In this document: positions 34,971-47,233 of the stretch, one piece after another
Numbering within the stretch: the first letter of the stretch is position 1
Layout of the letters: each line of letters begins with the position of its first letter
Assembly: GCF_015706575.1 (NCBI RefSeq)
Contig: NW_024037076.1
Coordinates: 9,024,777 to 9,088,776 of the forward strand
Reading direction: 5' to 3'
Length of the DNA: 64,000 nucleotides
Origin: Patiria miniata
Lineage: Eukaryota > Echinodermata > Asteroidea > Valvatida > Asterinidae
Notes under the pieces: generated by a model
What the model saw: only the letters and a program-made list of their open reading frames with translations
Databases searched by the model: none
What the model was told of the DNA's origin: nothing
Translations under genes and position numbers: made by a program

Positions 34971-36403
34971 CGCCAAAAATGTGATATTCAAGGACGAAAA
35001 TTCACGGAAAAAAAAATATTAGCTCGGTTCCCACATAGAAAACAATGAAGATTACACCCTCGTTCACTACTTTTCAGAAGTTAAAATTCCGTAAAAAAAA
35101 CACTTTTAGAAATATGCCCTTTTTTGATGAGATATCAAGAAAAAAGTTAAATTTTCATGCAAAATCATCCCAAAATTCAAACTTGGATAAAATTAGTTTA
35201 CAAAATGATATTTTCATAATTTAAAAAGTATTTATCATTTTGATGAAGCCTCCTTACCAACCGGGGTGCTTAGAAACCGTCAGAGGCGATGTCATCGCTG
35301 ATATGGGGTGGTTTAATTGGTGAGTTTTCGCGCTGATAAATAAATGAATATTCATGAACCGATAATTAGGAGCACGTACGCGCGCGTACGCCCGCCATTT
35401 TTAAAAAAATACGCGCACGCGCAAACCGTTTTGCGCGGAATAAGATACGTGACTCATGTGCTGTACATACACCCGCGATACGCGTCGAGTGCACATAACC
35501 ACCGAACAGAACTATATTGTGCGCTGCACGCATGGCAGACATACAATGTTTGCGGCGGGGTGCTCCAGCGCAGCACGCATCGACTTGCAACACGGCACAT
35601 CGCAATACCAGAAAGCCATCGATGATCAGAATCAGCCTCCCAGTGCCGAAACAAAAACTCCTTGATTGGCATGACCTCTCGTGCACATCTGCACTCCTGT
35701 CATTCACCGGCGCTGCACCTAATTCGTGAAGACGGCGCCAGCAGCATAGCAACGCAAGAAAAACCACACCTTCCCAGTCGACAGTGTGTGTCATCACTGC
35801 ACTCCAAGAGCACCGCCTATCCTACCAGCGACCTCGCCGGATAATTCTTCCAACTGGTACGTACGTGCATTCAGATGACCCGATTATAGCAGTACTACCC
35901 CAATCAATTACACAGCAAAAAAACTGAACGGGTGTCACAATTCACTTTGTACATGTTGTAAGTTATATCAGTTTGAACTATCGCTGTTTAATACGTCTGT
36001 ATATAAAGTTGTCAGAGTTGTATAGACTTAAGGTTTTTTGAATTATTATAAAGCCATTCTCCTCTGCGTGCAACGCGACAGTGTAAATCTGATTTCGATG
36101 CCAAATTTTGCACGGACAACACTAATGACTTAGTTAAAGTTGAGTATGTAACAACACTGCACATACTTAATCATTGTAGTCAAAGCAACAGCAAGCTAGA
36201 TCACCCTGTCTGTCATACTCTGCATACTAAAATGTGCTATAGCTGTAGCCGAAACCAAGCAACATGGCCTGATATCCTGAAATGAACTGGCACTGCTAGG
36301 CTAAAGACTTGGCGGAAGAATTAATCTTTTTGAAACACTTGATCCTGTGAACGCAGGACAACTATATTGGCCAGCCAGAAAAGGTGACAATAAAGACCAA
36401 GAT
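34971..36403. other. non-coding; CpG-rich core 35.35-35.85 kb
   Basis: Contains a 14-bp palindrome GTACGCGCGCGTAC (about 35376) and many CpGs, with overlapping frames on all strands. It could be a CpG-rich promoter or an old mobile element. No product identified. Confidence 0.35.
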
Positions 36404-37010
36404 TGCTGTTGACACAGAGGGTTTAAGACGCCGTATTGCGTTCAACCTATTACAAGAAGACCTTGCAAAGCCAGATAAACTGTGGGCACTTTTTAAAGAC
36501 CAGTTGTGGATCAAATGTAAATGTCCGTATCAATAGGCTTGAACTTATGCGTTACTGACAAAAACAAAATGAAAACGCTTGACGAATTTGCCAATGGGTT
36601 TAGGGATATTAGGCCAATCATTGCAACGTGTTGCTGGCAGAACTCAATGAACGAGTAGTTGAGCTAGTTATTGCATCTACACCACTAGAGCCATTTCGTC
36701 AGAGCTTGCTTGAAAAGGCCCATGGCTGTAATTATGAAGCAATGCTCGAGTAGGGGTGCCGCCATGAGGCCATGGCTGCCAGTAACCAGTGCCTGCAGAC
36801 ACTCTCAAGCGAAACCACCGAGCAGGCTTCTTACTGTGACACGTGCAAAGTCTGCGGTAGCAAGGACACAATATTGCCGAAAAACCGAAACTCGGCGACG
36901 AGGGCGCTCTTAAAGCCAATCACATAGCAAGGGACGCCGACGGCCGCAGAGTGCATCCAGAAAGGCTAGTAATCGTAGCCTCTCCCATAGCGGAAGTGGT
37001 TCCAAAGACA
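36404..37010 (+). pseudogene. Ty3/Gypsy retrotransposon gag relic
   Basis: Broken frames on plus give, in order, a GLRRRIAFNLLQED.AKPDKLW segment, a LELMRYRQKQNE-like segment near 36540, VIASTPLEPFRQSLLEKAHG near 36660, and CDTCKVCG near 36835, the last perhaps a decayed zinc knuckle. This order matches gag proteins of animal Gypsy elements. Multiple stops and frame shifts show it is inactive. It lies within the long intron of the minus-strand small gene, on the opposite strand. Confidence 0.65.
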
Positions 37011-37029
37011 GATACCTCACATGTAGCAG

Positions 37030-38115
37030 TAAGAACAAGAGTACCTTGAGGATGACCAAGCTGTAGTTGATTTGCCGTCCGAAACATTCAGCTCCACTAC
37101 CTTATCAGTATCAGACATGTGCACAACAAGCAAGGACGAGGACCAGCCGAGGCCTTTACCAGACTAGATGACATATTGTGATCTGTCCCGATCGTCTCGG
37201 GCAACACCACCATCACGTTCATTGACAAAGGGAGAGTGCCAATACCTTACCAGTTCGCATCACGCGCCTAATATGAGACAAGTACAGAAACCAACTCTCC
37301 CCATCCAAACCAATCCTAAGGCATACATCCGAAATCACCTGCCACGGCTAGATATACCTTTGTGTTTACACGGAAAAGCAGAATGACTGGAGTCGTGAGA
37401 TGTTATTTGTGGTAGACGAGACAGATCCTGTTATTGCTTGGCTCCCTAAAAGCACTGGCACACATGTCTCACAGCCTCAGGTACCGCCAGGGTCCCCACA
37501 AGAACCGAGGGATGATCCTAACACTCCGGTGAGGACAAAAAAGACCTGTGGGAACGGTACCCAATACAGTTTGACATACCCTGGGTAGGCGCACATTCGC
37601 CTACACCTCAAGCTAGATGCTGCGTTCACATCAAACCCAAATTACAAGCCGAGCTGAGCAAGAAGGAGAACAACTTGGTCGTAAGAAGGATCTCCCAACA
37701 CTTGGACTGGTGCAGCTCGATTAACAACAGCTGTTCAAAAAAGACGGCTCACTCGGGCTGTGTCTCGATCCAAAGCAACTTCTGAAAACAGTGTCCATAT
37801 AAGATCCCCTCTCGAAGAGCTTAATTCAGAATTTACACAGGCAAAGCAGGATATTGGTCCGTCCACCTTGTAAAGGAATTCAAGGAGCTGACTAAATTTA
37901 AAACACCATATGGCCGCTACTGCGCTCGTCGCCTACCTTTCGGCTTATCAGTGATGCAGGATTATAATGAATGGACCGCATCATAAAAAGCCAGGTGCCT
38001 GAATGTGTTGGAATCGCCGATGACGGTCGGATAGAGCGGGAGAATGACGAGTACCTCATTGCCCTGATGAAAAGCATCACTAAGAGAGGTCATCAGTTTC
38101 TAAATGGTGTGTATA
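37030..38115 (+). pseudogene. Ty3/Gypsy pol relic, reverse transcriptase part
   Basis: Frame-shifted coding on plus. Around 37660-37830 it has a template-binding segment (RRISQHLDWCSS, then KKD..L..CLDPK.L), then SGYWSVHL.KE near 37850, TPYGRYCARRLPFGLSV near 37905, and the catalytic block as GIADD near 38010. It stops about 38115, before RNase H and integrase, and no LTRs are seen. The element is 3'-truncated and dead. Confidence 0.8.
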
Positions 38116-39941
38116 ATTAAATCTTTATTATGATCTACTCTGATCCGTCTTGTCGCTGGTAACTGGGTATGATGAAAGAGTCTTAACTGGGTAATATGAA
38201 AATAACATACCAAATGTTCCCTTATGACAATGCGGAATTTCATTGTTTGCTTGATATAACTGTTGTCAAAATTGAAGTTGCATTATCTCATACGGTAACC
38301 ATAAAGCCATTATGGTGGTTGGCCGAGTTTAATAGTTTCCGAATCTGTATCCTTGATTCCTTTTAAAAAGTCTTGACATGTTGATCAAATACAGTATTAA
38401 AAGTGACTCCACAAGGAGGAGGCATCGTTTGAAATAACATTATATAATAACCTAGATGGCAAATTGCTAATTACCCAAGCGGCAATACTTTATACAATAA
38501 CAACCCTCCCGATCATGATTATGTGAACACAATCAATGTCCACCACAGAAAAGCACTAAAACAACTGTGAAAACGTTTCAATGTTTAATTCAATAGCATT
38601 TATTAAAAGCAATTACATTAGATGCAACGTGATATAGTCAGAGGTGCCGATTGTTGTAGAGACAAATGGATTTCTTGAACCCAATGTTAGCTTCTTTGAA
38701 AATTTTAAAGCAAGAACTATTGCCAAACCAACATGTAAATGGACAAAGTACAATACAACAACGCGCACAAAATGTTAAAGCTGCTTTGCCTGAATATCAC
38801 TTGTACTTAATACATCAAACTAGTTCTAAAATAAGACAGCCTGCTCTGAAAATGGTTCATGCTATTAATCTACTAGTACTAGGATGATTTATTTGGATTT
38901 TTTTCTGGGCCGGGAGAAGGGCACATGGTGTTCCCATTTTTGTTTTCATATTTGACAGCCGACTTTCGTAAATTTTTGCAGGAATGTTGGTTGGCTGATA
39001 ATCTACGAGGTGATTTCGTTTGGTTGCGCCTCAGTGACAAAAAGAGGACGTTTTACTGTCTTGTGCCCATTCTTGGTCTTAAACAGTACGTATATGGAAT
39101 AATTTAAACAATCAAACGTTTTTTATATCAAGGTTGCTTAAAATCATTCTTTTGGTCAATAGGCATCCGATTACACAACTTTTGGCATGCAAATATACCG
39201 CTAGAGGACGCTATACCCATATGGAGGCAACATCGTCATTTGTTGTAAATTTGATTTGGCTCTGATGAAATACCTGCATTGCTTAATATTTAACCATGCA
39301 AGAACTGTATAAAAGAAGTACCACCCAAAAAGAGTGGGAAGAATAAGAAACTTTTGCATAAACTGTGAAAATTAAAACGGTTTTTCGTGCCAATGGCGGC
39401 GATAATGGATTCCATGCATGCATTGCAGTTGGTCACGTGACCATGGTATTTAGTCTAAAGTGGATAGTTGGTTCGGGCACAGAAATGGTTTACTTACAAA
39501 TGCTTATTTCCATGTTTTTATAAAAAAAAATTTGGCATGCACAATATTCATCACCGATGAAGGTAAGGAAAAGTCACTAAAATGTCATGCCGATCAATTT
39601 AATCGTTCTAGAGCTAGAGCTAAGAAGGTTGTTGGGGGGGGGGACACATGCACTCTATACCCCCCCCCCCCCGGTCCGATAGGGTTAAACAAAGCAATAC
39701 AGTTATATGTTTGATGGATTTTCATTTGATGGATTAACAGAAAAAGAATAAAGCAAAGGCTCTCCTAACTTTTAAGAATCAAACTAAATCCAACTATTTC
39801 GAAGTGAGCATTATCTATTGTCATCCCTGAATGTGTTAATCAGAATGTTAATAGCTATTATTTAGACAAGGACGTTGAGCGCCCGTCTCTATCTAAGTGT
39901 TGAAGGACCTCAAGCAATTTAAAAAACAATCAAAATTGGCA
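38116..39941. other. non-coding, about 1.8 kb
   Basis: AT-rich intron sequence of the minus-strand gene. G and C homopolymer runs lie near 39634 and 39661. A 73-codon frame at 38666 has no recognised domain. Confidence 0.4.
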
Positions 39942-40088
39942 TTTCGCCGCGGAGACTCACCATCTCTTACTGTCTCACAGCGGCGAGTTTCTATCGCTGA
40001 AAAAGTGACTCTCCGTGGCGACCTTCTTTCTCGCCGCGGCGAGATATTAAGTTGCCGCGGCTAGATAGTAGGTCAAAGCGGCGAAATA
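39942..40088. repeat. short element built on TCGCCGCGGCGA palindromes
   Basis: The ends are ATTTCGCCGCGG and its inverse GCGGCGAAAT. Inside, CGCCGCGGCGAGA, GCGGCGAG, TGGCGA and CCGCGGC variants recur every 25-35 bp. Probably a small MITE whose body is made of palindromic units. Confidence 0.55.
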
Positions 40089-40703
40089 CTAATTATGATT
40101 TTGTTTTTAATTAGTTTGGCCCCTTCTACGGTTTCGTATTTTCGTTATTAAAACTAAGAGTGATTGATAAAAATCTCGGGATGTTATCCTGGAATTAGAT
40201 TGATACTAATTGAAACTCAGCTCTCCTGCATTCGCTTCTTTCGGCTCCATATAATAACTGATTTCAAAGAGCTGAATTCAATCTGAAATAAAAGGTATAG
40301 GAAAAATTACCATTTAAATATCATACAACGGGTTTACAGGCGATGAACCACCTCCACCCGTAGGAATCATGCGGAAACTCAAACATTCGTCACAGGTATG
40401 TTGAAATTAAGCTGATAACTTTGATCAGTTAAATGCTAGGCTCCGCGCGCGATGATCACGATTTGTTATTTTAAAAGGTCATCTTCAGTCGCTACGCCAC
40501 AACTTACTCAATCTGAAATGATCTGAAATCTGCAAGTAACGCCATAGTTTGTTGCGCCAGTCGCAGAGTTTCTCACCATGAAACTGTCGTGGAATATGTC
40601 ATGCACGCATGTGCGTTCCTTCCTGACGTTAAGATCGCGCAAGGCATGATGGAAAAACAACATGGCGCAGCGAGAGCATACGCACCATGGAAACTTACGC
40701 AAC

Positions 40704-41342
40704 TAAGGGCCCTGTCACACTTCTGCGTATCCTAATTCCTTATGAGTTGCGCATTGACTTTTTTTTCATACGCAGTCGTACGCACAATACGCACCTCATA
40801 TGCATCTCTATCGTTTTATGTAAGTTTTATGTACGCAGGTATACGTATGGTACGGCCAAGTACGCTGGATAGTTTTGGGCATGCGCAAAACTACGCTGCG
40901 TACGCTGTTACGCAGGTCATAAGTTATCAATACGCAGCGCATCGGTCCCGCGTCGGTCGAGCGCGGTACGAGTACGCTATGTGTTCGTGAGGGATAAGCC
41001 GTTCATGCGCGGCAATACGCTGACCTCCTATATTGGACGTATACATAGCGACGTATTGCACGAATTAGTATCGCTCGTCCTGCGAGCGGGCAGCGCATTC
41101 TACTTATTCGTAACTTATGAGAAACGCACAGATGGCGAACTTGCGCACTGCATACGCAACTCATACGCATCTCATAAGCAGTGGATGCGCTGAATTCGTT
41201 ACTTGTTCGCTAGATGTGCGTCGCACATATGTCAAAGTAATCAAAAAATTTCGACGTTTTTGATAGTACGGCTGCGTATTGAAAATTGTTGATAAGGAAC
41301 TCATAAGGAATTGGGATACGCAAAAGTGTGACAGGTGCTTTA
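40704..41342. mobile_element. MITE with about 45-bp TIRs and TACGCA-rich body
   Basis: The left end TAAGGGCCCTGTCACACTT and, on the complement, the right end TAAAGCACCTGTCACACTT both continue as TGCGTATCC.AATTCCTTATGAGTT. The body is crowded with TACGC/GCGTA hexamers on both strands, explaining several chance frames. The target-site duplication is unresolved. No transposase. 40089-40703 holds nothing else. Confidence 0.85.
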
Positions 41343-41802
41343 CGCAGTGAATTGTGAAGGTATGCCATTGCGTAAAGTTTCATGAAATGGGCTCCGCCTG
41401 GTTATTTACTTGGATATATATTGAATTCATCCAACTCAAGTATTACTGCTTTGCATTCGCTGTTGCGCATGCGTCTGATTTGCATATTTTTCGCTCATTT
41501 AATTAGATCACGCCCCATTCCTTTTCGTTTTCTGTACTCTCAAGGTACCGGTACGGCCTTGGTGCACGGACAGGTAACGTGTGGAGATGGCTATACGTAA
41601 GACCATACTCGGCTGCAGTGGGTTGTTCCACTTTGTACTTGTTATATGTGCAATAAGTTTAATAATCGAAAGACTGACGATTGTAAAAAGGCGAATTGTT
41701 TCTGATTTAAAGGGGGATTATAAAATGCAACCAACCATCGGTATTTATTTCATGGCATTAATTTGTGAGTTCTTTAAGAATACCTGAAGTGGAATCTCCA
41801 GA

Positions 41803-41849
41803 CTAAGGTTTTTGTGAATCTGGGGCCTTGTTTCCACCTCCAGTAGCAC
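41803..41849 (-). CDS. possible alternative terminal exon of the small modular gene
   Basis: On the minus strand a strong acceptor (ttctttgtttccatgatacag) is followed by GT, completing a phase-1 Gly codon, then ATGGGNKAPDSQKP and TAG. An AATAAA lies about 55 nt further on (about 41744-41749). Phase and leading GA match the neighbouring exons, so it could end a shorter isoform. It is very short and not otherwise supported. Confidence 0.35.
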
Positions 41850-43681
41850 CTGTATCATGGAAACAAAGAACAAGTATACAAACAGAATCGAATGACCATC
41901 ATGAATCGAACACCAAGTGAATTGCTAGAATCGCCCAAACACTTGACTACTTCAATTTGGCATTTGAAAACCGTATAGAAATATTCCTCGCTCCTCCTTT
42001 ATTCACCCCCTCGGGAGCTTTTGTTGGTATACACTTTAAACTTTCAACACATATCGACTCTGACCTGAGGTGTGCATGCTACTCTGTCATCGGGTATGAA
42101 ATGACTACAGATTTTAGTTCACAAAATGACAATTTGTATTATCTATAAGTCATGATGAATCATTTTTGTCGTGTACATGGAGTTGCTTGACCTTGACCTA
42201 CGGTGGTACCGGAATTGCAATGAGGATTGAATATCACTTGAAAACGGAAGGATTTGTTTGTTCATTTATATAAATTATGCAAAGGATTAGTGAGGAATGC
42301 AAAAGACAGAAATTGGCTTTGTGAAGTCATAACTCGAAAGGGTGCCCTTTAGTGGCACCTGAAAGATATTTGAGACTTTAGAATTTAAAACTAATTCGTC
42401 AGAATTTACAAAATTGGCCGTAGATATTGTCTTTGAACAACCGCAAATGCCTTTGCGTGGTTTCCAAATCATGACATCATCAGACTAGTCGGGTTCGCTA
42501 TGTTAAGAAATTAGCAAACATACATTTTTAGAATCTTCATAGCAAGGAGAATCGGAAAATCAATGTTGGCATTTGCGAAGAAACCTGCATGGCGGCCATC
42601 TTGGATTTTCAAAATGGCCGCCTTGAAATACATTATTTGCGCTGTTTTTGGCTTCTAGTCAACAAAAAAATAATAGTTTAAAAGGGTAATCATATGTTTT
42701 CTGGGTCAAGGAATCTACTAAAAGCCTTACAATAGTGCTCAGGATTATAGTGAACAAAAAAAGTAAGCAAAAACCATTTTCCTTATATTTGTAATATATG
42801 CCAATCGTATACGCCACTGAGTGGAACAATAATATTCCGCTTACATTTTCTGATCTACAAACTCCTTATCTTACAGGATACAATTATAGAAAGTTTTTGT
42901 AGGGAGAATTTGAAAATGATATATTGTCCTTATTTTATTATACAAAGCCATCATTTGATCCGTTATGAAGTTGCTCGTAGCACAAATAATGATGCCATCT
43001 ACAATGTTCATCGAACCGGAAGTTAGGTGTTATCGATAGATACATTCGTTGTAATCTTTATTATTTTCTGATCAGAAGTTCTTTTCACTTAATGATGAAG
43101 ATGTATGCCGTCTGAACTAAATCAATATTTCTACAATATTTTTAACTGATGACGTTATCAAACCGGAACTGACAGATACGTGAAATAAAATGTGTAATGA
43201 TGTTAATCAGACCCAAAGAAATGCACTGTTTTCAAATTAAAGCACACGGTTTCGCTTGAAAAGGCAGCATGTCTTGATTTTTTTTTTTCTGTTCTGGCAT
43301 AAAAAAAAATATTCACATCTTCATGTCCAACGAAATTGCCTACCCGATCACCATGCGTTTGTAGCTCAACAAACGCAAATCTATAGTTATGAATTAGTAG
43401 TTCTAATTGCCCTGTGGACAATTCCAGTGTTTAAAGGAAGGAAATGTTATGTCCAAGATGGAGCCAACTAACCACGATATCTAATTATTAGTTCAGAGAA
43501 ATTATCCAACACTCTGTAAAATTTTGTAATTTGATTGACCATTACTAGATACCGGATACATATTATTTGAAAATACAATAAAGCTCTGTCACAGACATTT
43601 AACAATGATGAAATATCGCCCCCATCCCTTAGTGGTATATAAAAAAAAAAGGCCCGAAAGAAACTTAAAATTCGTATTTAC
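41850..43681. other. intron sequence, nothing recognised
   Basis: Includes an imperfect palindrome at 42590-42622 (GGCGGCCAT...ATGGCCGCC), resembling the inner arms at 21.8 kb. No other exon with good splice sites noticed. Confidence 0.4.
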
Positions 43682-43786
43682 CTGTAGGCGGCGGAGCGTT
43701 AGTGACATTGAAGGTAACTTGACTTGACCCAACAATGGTAGGGTTGTAAGTACCCTTAACAGTGTCGATGTTTGTGACATGCGCAC
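43682..43786 (-). CDS. small modular gene, Thr/Val/Asn-rich beta exon
   Basis: A 105-nt exon on the minus strand with acceptor attaatatcaacag and donor ACAG|GTAAAT, phase 1 at both ends, so it can be skipped or repeated without shifting frame. It reads GAHVTNIDTVKG, then TYNPTIVGSSQVTFNVT, then NAPPPT. The alternating polar and aliphatic pattern with Asn, Gly and Gln, and a TIVG core, resembles short amyloid signalling motifs of the RHIM-like kind (core I/V-Q-I/V/L-G), but the Gln is absent. RHIM-like identity is inference. The exon itself is well supported by splice sites, frame and phase. Confidence 0.65.
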
Positions 43787-44277
43787 CTGTTGATATTAAT
43801 TCATAACGTATGCTCATTGATATTTCTAAAACAATTCTGTGTTTTAATTTGCTCAAAATCATGTTAGTGGAGGTTACTAATTTGCTAATTATCAAATATC
43901 GAAGTGAGAGGGCAGATACCTGTTCGAAAGCCATGGGAACAACGTTGAGTCTTGACACTTTGATCAAGTTAAAACACATAGATGTGTACGAGATTTCTCC
44001 CAAGATGACGCTATTGTGACAACTATACGATTGAAAAGCTTTATGCACTCAGCTTAGTCTGAGGTAGTACAACACTCATTGGTATTGTTTGTTTTCGTGC
44101 TACAGATTATGTACTTGTACTCGTTGCGGCTGTGAAGTGCTGATGCCTTCAAGTCACATAAAAATAACAAAAAGGCAAGTTCCGCTTCTCTGAACCCCCC
44201 CCCCCGCAAGTGTCATCAGTATACTCCAAAAGAGGTCGTAGTTCGATCTTCTTTCTTGGATCCTCGGCATTACTCAC

Positions 44278-44387
44278 CTGTTGGTGCCTGGGGTGCCTTG
44301 GGCTCCTCTTTTTTCTTGTCATCGTCCGTCTGCCCCTTCTCACAATGTCCACTCATGGTTCTTTTTTTAATTACTCCTTAACAAGCC
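44278..44387 (-). CDS. small modular gene, start exon
   Basis: On the minus strand an acceptor (catttacttgcag) lies just above 44387, followed by a short 5' UTR and ATG at 44356-44354 in good context (AAAGAACC before it). There are 26 codons and one extra base before a strict GTGAGT donor. The peptide is hydrophilic: MSGHCEKGQTDDDKKKEEP, then KAPQAPT, ending in the same APT/PPT style as the next exon. There is no signal peptide, so a cytosolic protein is likely. The acceptor implies a further untranslated exon upstream, not located. Confidence 0.65.
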
Positions 44388-46017
44388 CTGCAAGTAAATG
44401 TAAAACATTTTACTCTTTGTATACATTTTCAACCAAAAACCACTGGAAGACAAACAGAATGAGCAAAACTGCTATGCGTAAGCAAATACAAAACCATATT
44501 AGCACCAAAAAAAAGAGCTCTTGGACTCCCCAAAACCTGCATTTTGTATAAAGCAGACGTATTCATTATGCAAAGTAATAAAAAACCAAGTTTCTCGTCC
44601 CCGCCCGCTTCCTTTTTCGAGGCCGCCTGGATTTTTTTATTATTTTTGAAAAATGCAGTAAAAACACTGAAAAAGTCCACAAATTCATCGGAAAATAAAA
44701 TACTTGCGAAATTTTTGAGTCGAAGTTTTCAGTATAGACTCTGTCGGTCACTTTGAACACCACATAATATCTACGTGTGATCACTACCCCTGCGACAGTG
44801 CAAGCATGGCGAGTTCACAACAACTCACCCATTTGGTTCCCAGACCAAAATATTCTGACTATTCGTGATGAATCTACGCGCCCATGGAGTCGAGGCTGAT
44901 ACGTGAGCATCAGGAATAATTGTCAGGTCTATGGAACCAGACTACGTACATGTATGTCTATTGGTAGTTTTAGAATACAGTCGTTTGAAAATTCAACCGT
45001 AATCTGTCTGCCGTACTGTATGCGGTAAATGCTGACTTCAAAGCCAGAATGGAACCGGTATGAGACTAGCTCACGCTGGAGCATGTGTTTAAAGAATTTG
45101 CTCGCGACTTTTGGCGGTTAAAGCAAATGCACCCACATACAGTCTACTGGAAGTTATAAATTGTTTCCGTAATCCACAAACCTACTTCGATTGGAAGTCA
45201 GTTGGTATGTGTTTATTTAAAAGTGTTTGGGTATGGTACGCGTACATAGAAAATAATTATTCGAATACGGTAAAAAAAAATATGAGGTTTGAATGGTACA
45301 GAATCGATTTTAACCAAAATACAGTCAATAATTGTGGTAATTGTATTTACACAAATTCCATGAGGCTGTGATTATTTTGATCCCGCTCATCGATATAAAA
45401 AAAATACTGAACAAACAACTATATGCGTCCTGGTACATAAATGCATTTGGGATTTCCCAACGTGTAGTCGACTATTGTGAAAGGCAAACAAAGATCCACA
45501 AAGGTCAACAGGTGCATGGTATTCGACGATATTCAAATGCTCATGCCATGATAAGTGTCCTTTTTGGTTGTGTACTTGATAAGTTCAAAACGTGTTTTTT
45601 ATTCCAATTTATGACACATTTGACTGGCTGGGTTAAGCACACAATAGTAGGTTGCGTACATGTCTTGATACGCTCTAGCAGGATTGGGGGGCAAAGTTCT
45701 TCTGTACGTACTTTGCGTGAACAGTTGGCTAATTGTTCATGATACACGGAATGGTTGTCGTTTGCCAAACTGCTCGTTAAGCACAGTATGTTTTCATGAA
45801 ATATATACCTGCCTAACATTTTAAATGTTGGCGTTGGATGAAGTAAAAATAAACACGGTAGGCACTCGCACAAATAATTATAATTTTGAGTCGTTGACAT
45901 AAACAAACAAACAAGCATATTATAAAAGCCATAGGTCTATTTGCTTATAAAACCACGATATTAATTGTAATATCTGTAGTGATAAAATCATGCTGTCTGT
46001 CAATATCAACATCTAGA
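44388..46017. other. non-coding, nothing recognised
   Basis: Upstream flank of the small minus-strand gene. It may contain its promoter and first exon, but no site is clear. Chance frames only. Confidence 0.4.
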
Positions 46018-46560
46018 TTAAAGGGAATGTACATCTGTTCAATGGTTTTTGCTGTAATTTTCAGAAATGAACTATTTGAGAGGTTAGTATAATAGATCAA
46101 ATATTATTACACTGACATTTTTGATGTTTGGTGTTCGAAAAGGTTGGAAAAACCAAGAAAAACAAAAATGTTCAAGTAGTCTGGTTCCCTGACTTCACAA
46201 AAGATAAAATGGATCAATTTATAGATGATGGAAAATTGTAAGGCAAGGGAACCAGTCTAGCTGGCCTGCACCCATTCATGAACATGTAACCGTAAACAAA
46301 ATTTGGACTGAAAAAATGGTAAATTTGGAGTAAATTTGGAGCAGTAGTTGAAAAATAGTTAGGTTTTTCCAACGCTGGTCGGCCGACCACCGTTGGAAAT
46401 GTTTACAAAAATACAATTTTCTTGAAGATGACTTCACACCAGGTGCTTTAATTTTACAAGATGCTTGAGACTGTCATTTACCAACATCCTAGTAAGGTAT
46501 TTCGTAAAAACTTGGTAGTTTTATTTCTCGATGTTTGCAAATGTTGTATATTCCCTTTAA
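46018..46560 (+). mobile_element. MITE family with TTAAAGGGAA ends, copy 1
   Basis: Inverted ends TTAAAGGGAATGTACA and, on the complement, TTAAAGGGAATATACAACAT. It is homologous in direct orientation to 56982-57401: shared tgctg.aattttca, aattgtaaggca, ccaacgctggtc and gcaaatgttgtat blocks. It contains the perfect palindrome TGGTCGGCCGACCA. Non-coding. Confidence 0.8.
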
Positions 46561-46844
46561 GAAATGTGTTTATTTGTTTATTGTTTCCTTGTGCATGCGA
46601 ATGCTTAGAAAGCTTAATTGGTTGCCTAACGGTATAGCTAATAAATCCATTTCGAGAGCTTTAATTGCATCATGTTTTGGTTTTCCTTAGAAAAAATATA
46701 TACATGTTATTGTTGCGTGTATACACAAGTGCTGCTCTTGAAAGAATATTTCTTCAGCCTAGAATGATGGGGGGGGGACACTTGTGCTAGTTATTACAAA
46801 TATATACATCTTGCGCCCTACTTTCATTATTATTACTTGGCTTT

Positions 46845-47233
46845 ACGAAAAAAATCTGCGTTCGAACGAAAAAAATCTGCGTTCGAACGAAAAAAAATCT
46901 GCTTTCGAACGAAAAAAATCTGCGTTCGAACGAAAAAAAATCTGCGTTCGAACGAAAAAAATCTGCGTTCGAACGAAAAAAATCTGCGTTCGAACGAAAA
47001 AAATCTGCGTTCGAACGAAAAAAATCTGCGTTCGAACGAAAAAAATCTGCGTTCGAACGAAAATAATCTGCGTTCGAAAGAAAAAAATCTGCGTTCGAAC
47101 GAAAAAAATCTGCGTTCGAACGAAAAAAAATCTGCGTTCGAACGAAAAAAATCTGCGTTCGAACGAAAAAAATCTGCGTTCGAACGAAAAAAATCTGCGT
47201 TCGAACGAAAAAAATCTGCGTTCGAACGAAAAA
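46845..47233 (+). repeat. minisatellite arm 1, 21-bp unit
   Basis: About 18 units of TCTGCGTTCGAACGAAAAAAA. Each contains the palindrome CGTTCGAACG, so it is locally self-complementary. A 21-bp period leaves every frame open, giving spurious 150- to 190-codon frames on both strands. Confidence 0.95.

Noticed and set aside
35517..35729. CpG-rich frames resembling the start of a THAP-type protein
   Set aside because: Only AAGCSSAA recalls the family; the zinc ligands and the rest are missing.
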